This document shows positions 7,610 through 11,564 of a stretch of 11,564 nucleotides of DNA, piece after piece (positions within the stretch are counted from its first letter, which is position 1; every line of letters begins with the position of its first letter). The stretch is from DATAFF01 sp036257595 (GTDB taxonomy: Bacteria; Pseudomonadota; Alphaproteobacteria; Rhizobiales; Aestuariivirgaceae): positions 1-11,564 of the forward strand of contig DATAFF010000146.1 in NCBI GenBank assembly GCA_036257595.1. Direction: 5' to 3'. A program made the translations under genes and the position numbers. Under the pieces are notes generated by a model. That model was not told the origin of the DNA, did no database searches, and worked only from the letters and a program-made list of their open reading frames with translations.

Positions 7610-8587
7610 CTACTGAGTGGCCTGATCGACCCAAGGCTTCCACACCGCCTCGTTCTCGTCCACCCACTTCTTGGCGACCTCGGAGGGCTTCTTGCCTTCC
7701 GTCTCGACCGCCATGGCGAGCGGCCCCTGCTGCTCGTTGGTGATCTGATAGGCCTTCAGGAAGCGATGGGCGGCCGGCCATTTGTCCTTGAGCCCCGGCC
7801 AGCCGAACTTGACGATGTCGATCCCCTTGCTCTTGCAGTCGAACGCCTTCTTCGAGGTGATGCCGGCGCCCTCGGCGAGCTTGCAGCCCTCCCCGGCATC
7901 ATCGAGCGTCACGCGTTTCAGATTGTAGATGCTGGCAAGCCAGGTCGGCTCCCACCATTGCAGCAGGATCGGCTCCTTGCGCGCCACCGCCGACTTGACC
8001 TCGGCCGCCGTCGAGCCCTCGCCACCGGACGGCACCGTCACGAGATCGAGGTTCCACGCCTTGACCCAGGCGCTCGAATCCGGCGTCCACTCCGCCGGAT
8101 AGTCGAGCAGGCGCCCCTTCGGCGCGGTGTCCGGCGTCGCGAAGATGTCGGCGCATTTCTGGAGCGCCCGCCAATCGGGCAGGCCAGGGCATTTCTCGGC
8201 AACATAATCGGGATAGTACCAGCCCTCCTGGCCCTTGAGGCCGGTCGCTCCGAGCGGCTCGATGCGCCCGTCCTTCGTGAACTCGTCATAATACTTCTTC
8301 GAGTTCTGGTTCCAGTTCTCGAGATAGGCGGTGATCTGCCCGTCAGCCACCGCCTGGAACAGCGGCACCTGTGTCGTCTGCACGAACTGCACCTTGTAGC
8401 CCATGCGGCGCAGGACCTCGCCGGCAATCTCGGCGGTGATCTCCTGCCCCGTCCAGTCGAGCTTTCCGATGACGATCGGATCGGGCGATTCCGGTACAGT
8501 CGCCGCACCCGCCGGTGCGATCGCCGCGATGAGCCCCAGCAACAGCGCTTGCGCTGCAGCCCGGGCAATTCGGAGATGCTCGAGCAT
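7610..8587 (-). CDS. ProX-type substrate-binding protein (OpuAC-like), quaternary amine uptake
   Basis: A periplasmic binding protein of 325 residues that delivers ligand to ProW/ProV. Residues 1-29 form a Sec signal peptide (basic start, hydrophobic core, APAGA-A cleavage). The mature part has OpuAC-family features: IVIGKLDWTGQEITAEI, VPLFQAVADGQITAYLENW and the tryptophan-rich LQWWEPTW. Trp45, Trp92, Trp123 and Trp211/212/216 are candidates for the aromatic cage that binds trimethylammonium groups. Four cysteines (133, 145, 235, 251) could make two disulfides. The ligand could be glycine betaine, choline, carnitine or proline betaine; sequence alone does not separate them. The start is well set: GGAGG at 8597-8601 lies nine bases before ATG 8587. 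As first gene it carries the operon promoter region upstream, in the 124-base divergent gap. Confidence 0.94.
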   Translation of the reverse strand: MLEHLRIARAAAQALLLGLIAAIAPAGAATVPESPDPIVIGKLDWTGQEITAEIAGEVLRRMGYKVQFVQTTQVPLFQAVADGQITAYLENWNQNSKKYYDEFTKDGRIEPLGATGLKGQEGWYYPDYVAEKCPGLPDWRALQKCADIFATPDTAPKGRLLDYPAEWTPDSSAWVKAWNLDLVTVPSGGEGSTAAEVKSAVARKEPILLQWWEPTWLASIYNLKRVTLDDAGEGCKLAEGAGITSKKAFDCKSKGIDIVKFGWPGLKDKWPAAHRFLKAYQITNEQQGPLAMAVETEGKKPSEVAKKWVDENEAVWKPWVDQATQ

Positions 8588-8711
8588 TGTTGTTTTCCTC
8601 CCTGGTTTTTTTGGTTCTAGAGAAGCTATTGCGGGAAATCATGCAAGAATTGTCCGGCGGCGCCGCCCATTGGCTTGCTTGCGCCAAATCCGCCCGGCAT
8701 AGCTTTGGCGC
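8588..8711. promoter_or_regulatory. Divergent intergenic control region between proX and the 188-residue gene
   Basis: This 124-base stretch must hold the promoter of the proX operon and probably that of the plus-strand gene at 8712. It contains the inverted repeat described separately, a GGCGGCGCCGCC palindrome (8656-8667) and an A-rich leader before the proX ribosome binding site. No convincing -35/-10 pair could be assigned with confidence on either strand. Confidence 0.55.
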
Positions 8712-8712
8712 A
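8680..8712. promoter_or_regulatory. Operator-like inverted repeat TGCGCCAAA-N15-TTTGGCGCA
   Basis: Perfect 9-base arms at 8680-8688 and 8704-8712 are separated by 15 bases, so arm centres are 24 bases apart. The right arm ends on the A of the start codon at 8712. The left arm is part of TGCTTGCGCCAA (8676-8687), which is repeated exactly at 829-840 just upstream of the GlxA/AraC regulator. A binding site for that regulator is a plausible inference, not shown. Confidence 0.45.
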
Positions 8713-9278
8713 TGAAGAGGATCTCGAACGACGCGCTGCGCGACCATTTCCTTGGCTGGCAGTGCCGGATTCGCCAGATCGCCGTGCGCCAGTTCGCCGG
8801 CCAGCCGATGCCGGCGATGCAACCTTCCGTCTGGACCCGCAAGGGCCAGATCCTCAGCGAGCGGATGACTGTCCTGATCGTCAAGACCGAACCCGCTGAA
8901 TCGACCGCCTATTTCCGCCACCAGCTCAAGCGGACCCATGAGCACGCCGAGGCGCGAGAAGCCGGCCTTGCCTGGCTGGCAGCCGACTATTTCCAGGACC
9001 CGCTGTCCTTCTCCGACGCGATGACGGCGTCATTCGCCGCCGAAAGCCCGCTTGCCGCGGCTATCCTCGCCGCCCGGACGGTGCTGCTCGACTTCGACCA
9101 GTACAGCCAGCGCTACCGCATTTTTTGCCGGACGCGGCGGCTTGAGACCGGCGATCCGGCACGCCTGGCGACGCTCTGGCACAACCGCCTGTTCAATCCC
9201 AATCTCGCCGGCGACGCCGCCGTGCTCGCCTTCAGGCCGGAGTGGAAGAGCGCCGAGGCGGATCCGTGGCCCGGTTAG
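8712..9278 (+). CDS. Uncharacterised 188-residue protein
   Basis: I do not recognise this family. The frame is open from ATG 8712, the first ATG after an in-frame TAG at 8700, to TAG at 9276-9278. There is no signal peptide or membrane segment, so a cytosolic protein is likely. The N-terminal part is basic with aromatic residues (HFLGWQCRIRQIAVRQF) and leads into QPSVWTRKGQ; residues 64-135 look mostly helical, with a His/Glu-rich stretch near 69-80. Codon usage resembles the neighbours and no convincing ORF competes on the other strand, so it is probably real. The ribosome binding site is weak. It diverges from proX across a shared control region, which hints at a link to the transporter. 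Its stop codon is formed at the edge of the second heptamer palindrome. Confidence 0.75.
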   Translation: MKRISNDALRDHFLGWQCRIRQIAVRQFAGQPMPAMQPSVWTRKGQILSERMTVLIVKTEPAESTAYFRHQLKRTHEHAEAREAGLAWLAADYFQDPLSFSDAMTASFAAESPLAAAILAARTVLLDFDQYSQRYRIFCRTRRLETGDPARLATLWHNRLFNPNLAGDAAVLAFRPEWKSAEADPWPG

Positions 9279-9343
9279 CGAATAGTGAGTAGCGAATAGC
9301 GAATAGAAGCCTAACTATTCGCTATTCACTATTCGCTATTCGC
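9278..9343. repeat. Palindromic array of 7-base units (GCGAATA) at a convergent junction, copy 2
   Basis: The left arm (9278-9305) holds GCGAATA, GTGAGTA, GCGAATA, GCGAATA. After a 10-base centre the right arm (9316-9343) holds four inverted units, one of them TATTCAC. Bases 9278-9299 are identical to 3298-3319 in copy 1, including the variant GTGAGTA unit, so the two copies share ancestry. The element fills the gap between two convergent genes. Its first G completes the TAG stop of the 188-residue gene, and the other gene stops with TAA four bases outside the last unit. Confidence 0.9.
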
Positions 9344-9347
9344 TCAC

Positions 9348-9761
9348 TTAAAACTTCCGATACGCCCTGTTCAGCTCGACCATCGGATGCTTCGGCGACA
9401 TCTGGAATCGGATCAACAGCTCGCGTGCCAGCATGTCGCGATCCTGTTGGTTGTCGGGAAGCTTCACGCCCGCTGGGATGCGCACCCAGCCATTGACATT
9501 GCGGTCGAAGATCGCCGGCTCCCCCTCCTCGTAGCCCATATGGACGTCCTCGAGCCAGTTGAGGTCCTCCCAGCCCATGAATTCCATATAGCCCTTGAGG
9601 AATGGCGTCAGCCGACCGTAATCGGGCAGCAGATTCACGTCGTAGCGATAGCCGATATGCTGGCCGATCTCCTGCTCGCGCGTCGAGCCGAGGCCTTGGG
9701 AGTCCTTGATGAACTGGTCCACATCCTTGATCTGCGAACCCTTGTAGCTCGATCCCGCCAT
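9348..9761 (-). CDS. Uncharacterised 137-residue protein downstream of the mgsC/glxD-like gene
   Basis: I do not recognise this family. ATG 9761 is preceded by GAGGG with five bases spacing and lies 13 bases after the glxD-like stop, so it is co-translated with that operon. The protein is soluble, rich in acidic and aromatic residues, with GYRYDVNLLPDYGRLTPFL (37-55), a dense FMGWEDLNWLEDVHMGYEE segment (61-79) and ending RAYRKF. No cysteine cluster, nucleotide-binding motif or signal peptide is seen. Where rhizobial glxBCD or mgsABC sets are usually followed by a glutamine synthetase-like gene (glnT/gmaS), this small gene is present instead. A partner or accessory subunit of the synthase is a guess based only on position. 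Confidence 0.8.
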   Translation of the reverse strand: MAGSSYKGSQIKDVDQFIKDSQGLGSTREQEIGQHIGYRYDVNLLPDYGRLTPFLKGYMEFMGWEDLNWLEDVHMGYEEGEPAIFDRNVNGWVRIPAGVKLPDNQQDRDMLARELLIRFQMSPKHPMVELNRAYRKF

Positions 9762-9774
9762 CTTGGCCCTCGCC

Positions 9775-11202
9775 TCAATAGGTGTGGTAATTGCCGCCGC
9801 CATCCATGCCGACGACATAGTTGGTGCCGGCCAGCGGTACCTTGCACATGGCCGATGCTTCCATGGTGAGAGCCGCCAGATCCTCGGGCTCGAGCGAGTG
9901 GATATTGGTCTTGCCGCAGGCCCGCGCCAGCATCTGAGCCTCCATGGTCAGCGTATGGAGGAAGTTGTAGACCCGCTCCGCCGCCCTGTCGGGATCGAGC
10001 CGCTGGCGCAGCACCGGATCCTGAGTGGCGACGCCCACCGGGCAGCGGCCGGTATGGCAGTGATAGCAATAGCCCGCCTCGACGCCGATCTCGTTGGGAT
10101 AGTCGGTGACGCCTTCGATATGCTTGTTGCAGTTGAGCGCCATCATCACCGAATGGCCGATCGCCACCGCATCGGCGCCGAGCGCCAGCGCCTTGGCGAC
10201 ATCGCCGCCATTGCGGATGCCGCCGGCATAGATGAGCGAGATCTCGCCGCGCTTGCCAAGCTCGTCGATGGCGCGCCGCGCCTCGCGGATCGCCGCGATA
10301 CCGGGAATCCCCGTATCTTCGGTGGCAACATGCGGACCCGCGCCGGTGCCGCCCTCCATCCCGTCAATATAGATCGAGTCGGGATCGCACTTCACCGCCA
10401 TGCGCACATCGTCATAGACCCGCGCCGCCCCGAGCTTGAGCTGGATCGGGATCTCGGCATTGGTCGCCTCGCGGATCTCGTTGATCTTGAGCGCCAGATC
10501 GTCCGGACCCAGCCAGTCGGGATGACGCGCCGGCGAGCGCTGGTCGATGCCGGCCGGCAGCGACCGCATCTCGGCCACCTGGTCGGTCACCTTCTGGCCC
10601 ATCAGATGGCCGCCGAGCCCGACCTTGCAGCCCTGACCGATGAAAAACTCGCAGGCATCGGCGAGCCGCAAATGATGCGGGTTGAAGCCGTAGCGCGACT
10701 GGATGCACTGATAGAGCCACTTCATCGAATAGCGGCGCTCGTCCGGGATCATCCCGCCTTCGCCCGAGCAGGTCGCCGAGCCCGCCATGGTGGCGCCGCG
10801 GGCGAGCGCGATCTTGGCCTCATAGGAGAGCGCCCCGAAGCTCATGCCGGTGACATAGATCGGAATGTCCAGCTCCATCGGCCGCTTGGCGCGCGGTCCG
10901 ATCACCGTCTTGGTCTCGCATTTCTCGCGATAACCCTCGATGACGAAGCGCGTCAACGTTCCGGGCAGGAAGGTCAGATCGTCCCAATGCGGGATTTTTT
11001 TGAACAGCGAGAAGCCGCGCATGCGGTAGCGGCCGAGCTCCGACTTGATATGGATGTCATTGATGACCTCGGGCGTGAAGATGCGTGACTGGCCGAGAAT
11101 ATACTTTTGGCTTTCCGCCGGCGCCCGCGCCAGCGGCGCCACCGGCGAGGGCTGGCCGTTCCTCTTTTTCGCAATCGTCGTCGCAGTTGGCTTCTTCGGC
11201 AT
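9775..11202 (-). CDS. glxD/mgsC-like: FMN-binding glutamate synthase-domain protein (GlxD / N-methylglutamate synthase subunit C type)
   Basis: A 475-residue cytosolic flavoprotein corresponding to the central FMN barrel of glutamate synthase large subunit as a separate chain. MgsC, with MgsA and MgsB, transfers methylamine onto glutamate to make N-methylglutamate; GlxD is the rhizobial name for the homologous type. Seen here are TGMSFGALS (118-126), GEGGM (147-151), YIDGMEGGTGAGP (278-290), a GGIRNGGDVAKALALGADAVAIG phosphate-binding segment (327-349), and the iron-sulfur cysteines Cys379, Cys382 and Cys387 within YCYHCHTGRCPVGVATQDP. The N-terminal 30 residues are Lys/Pro/Ala-rich and probably disordered. 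ATG 11202 is chosen with GAGG eight bases upstream; earlier in-frame codons would overlap the preceding gene. A classic ammonia-assimilating role cannot be excluded, but the stand-alone domain next to a separate GXGXG gene favours the Glx/Mgs type. Confidence 0.9.
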   Translation of the reverse strand: MPKKPTATTIAKKRNGQPSPVAPLARAPAESQKYILGQSRIFTPEVINDIHIKSELGRYRMRGFSLFKKIPHWDDLTFLPGTLTRFVIEGYREKCETKTVIGPRAKRPMELDIPIYVTGMSFGALSYEAKIALARGATMAGSATCSGEGGMIPDERRYSMKWLYQCIQSRYGFNPHHLRLADACEFFIGQGCKVGLGGHLMGQKVTDQVAEMRSLPAGIDQRSPARHPDWLGPDDLALKINEIREATNAEIPIQLKLGAARVYDDVRMAVKCDPDSIYIDGMEGGTGAGPHVATEDTGIPGIAAIREARRAIDELGKRGEISLIYAGGIRNGGDVAKALALGADAVAIGHSVMMALNCNKHIEGVTDYPNEIGVEAGYCYHCHTGRCPVGVATQDPVLRQRLDPDRAAERVYNFLHTLTMEAQMLARACGKTNIHSLEPEDLAALTMEASAMCKVPLAGTNYVVGMDGGGNYHTY

Positions 11203-11213
11203 GACTCTTTCCT

Positions 11214-11564
11214 CTAGAGCACCAGCTTCTTTTCGCTCGGCTCGAGATTGTCGTAGTTCCACAGCTGCTTGCCGGCGACGATCTTGCGGAAGTGATCGAC
11301 GCCACCGGCCGGCAACATGTCATAGATCTTGAGCTTGCGGGCGAGCCATTCGCGGTCGCCCGCCGTCATCTCCGCCCACACGGCATCGACGCCGAGCGAG
11401 CGCGGCTCGCCGCCGATATAGATCGTGCCGTCATACATCGAATCGCCGAGGTTCTTGCCGGCATCGCCGCAGATCACCATGCGGCCGCGCTGCATCATGA
11501 AGCCGGTGAAGGCGCCGGTGTCGCCGCCGACGATGATCGTACCGCCCTTCTGGTCGACCCCGGT
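11214..11564 (-). CDS. glxC/mgsB-like: GXGXG-domain protein (GlxC / N-methylglutamate synthase subunit B type), 5' end cut by window edge
   Basis: The C-terminal 116 residues of a stand-alone glutamate synthase domain-3 protein; the frame is open to base 11564, so the gene starts outside. The repeated glycine pattern of the right-handed beta-helix is clear: GGTIIVGGDTGAFTGFMMQ, GRMVICGDAGKNLGDSMYDG and TIYIGGEPRSLG. A helical tail ends in SEKKLVL. In MgsABC-type enzymes this subunit joins the amidotransferase and FMN subunits. The TAG stop at 11214-11216 is 11 bases before the FMN subunit start, whose ribosome binding site overlaps it, so the two genes are coupled. A class II amidotransferase gene (mgsA/glxB) is expected just beyond the right edge. 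Full-length members are about twice as long as the part seen. Confidence 0.88.
   Translation of the reverse strand, partial: TGVDQKGGTIIVGGDTGAFTGFMMQRGRMVICGDAGKNLGDSMYDGTIYIGGEPRSLGVDAVWAEMTAGDREWLARKLKIYDMLPAGGVDHFRKIVAGKQLWNYDNLEPSEKKLVL

Noticed and set aside
8605..8614. T-run upstream of proX as an intrinsic terminator
   Set aside because: No GC-rich stem precedes it on the plus strand and no gene ends there; it is the A-rich leader of proX read on the other strand.
7478..8620. Plus-strand open frame of 380 codons antisense to proX
   Set aside because: The minus strand encodes a signal peptide and OpuAC motifs with a good ribosome binding site; the plus frame has no recognisable protein features.
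8656..8667. GGCGGCGCCGCC perfect palindrome as an operator
   Set aside because: Short self-complementary GC strings are common in DNA of this composition; there is no second copy at another promoter here, so it is mentioned only as part of the intergenic region.
9763..11088. Plus-strand open frame of 441 codons antisense to the FMN subunit gene
   Set aside because: Composition is that of reverse-complemented coding DNA, and the minus strand carries the Fe-S cysteines and FMN motifs.

Overview
The window is GC-rich, densely packed bacterial DNA. Gene content (ProX/V/W-type quaternary-amine ABC transporter, GlxA-family AraC regulator, dissociated glutamate-synthase-like MgsB/MgsC proteins) and codon style suggest an alphaproteobacterium, most likely of the Hyphomicrobiales (rhizobial) group. 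This is an inference from gene types, not from a marker gene. No rRNA, tRNA, IS element, prophage or CRISPR array is visible, and no gene-free stretch exceeds about 125 bases.

Layout. (1) Positions 1-798, minus: a short-chain dehydrogenase whose last residues run off the left edge. (2) Positions 853-3298, plus: a tight three-gene unit of GlxA/AraC regulator, VOC-fold protein and second short-chain dehydrogenase, diverging from the first dehydrogenase across a 54-base gap. (3) Positions 3291-3358: a palindromic array of 7-base units at a convergent junction. (4) Positions 3344-8587, minus: proX, proV, fused proW and an enolase-superfamily (mandelate racemase group) enzyme, with gaps of 6 and 2 bases and an 8-base overlap, so almost certainly one operon. 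(5) Positions 8588-8711: a 124-base divergent intergenic region carrying a 9-base inverted repeat. (6) Positions 8712-9278, plus: an unrecognised 188-residue protein. (7) Positions 9278-9343: a second heptamer palindrome, again at a convergent junction. (8) Positions 9348-11564, minus: an unrecognised 137-residue protein downstream of an FMN/Fe-S glutamate-synthase-domain protein (GlxD/MgsC type) and a GXGXG-domain protein (GlxC/MgsB type) that is cut by the right edge.

A working hypothesis is a locus for uptake and breakdown of a quaternary amine. ProXVW would import a betaine- or carnitine-like compound. The enolase-superfamily enzyme and the dehydrogenases would modify the compound or its acid backbone. 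The GATase1-like AraC regulator, a type that includes the betaine and carnitine regulators GbdR and CdhR, would sense it. The Mgs-type proteins would capture released methylamine nitrogen as N-methylglutamate. Substrates cannot be fixed from sequence alone.

The least explained features are the two heptamer palindromes, which lie at both convergent junctions and supply stop codons to three of the four converging genes, and the two unrecognised genes at 8712-9278 and 9348-9761.
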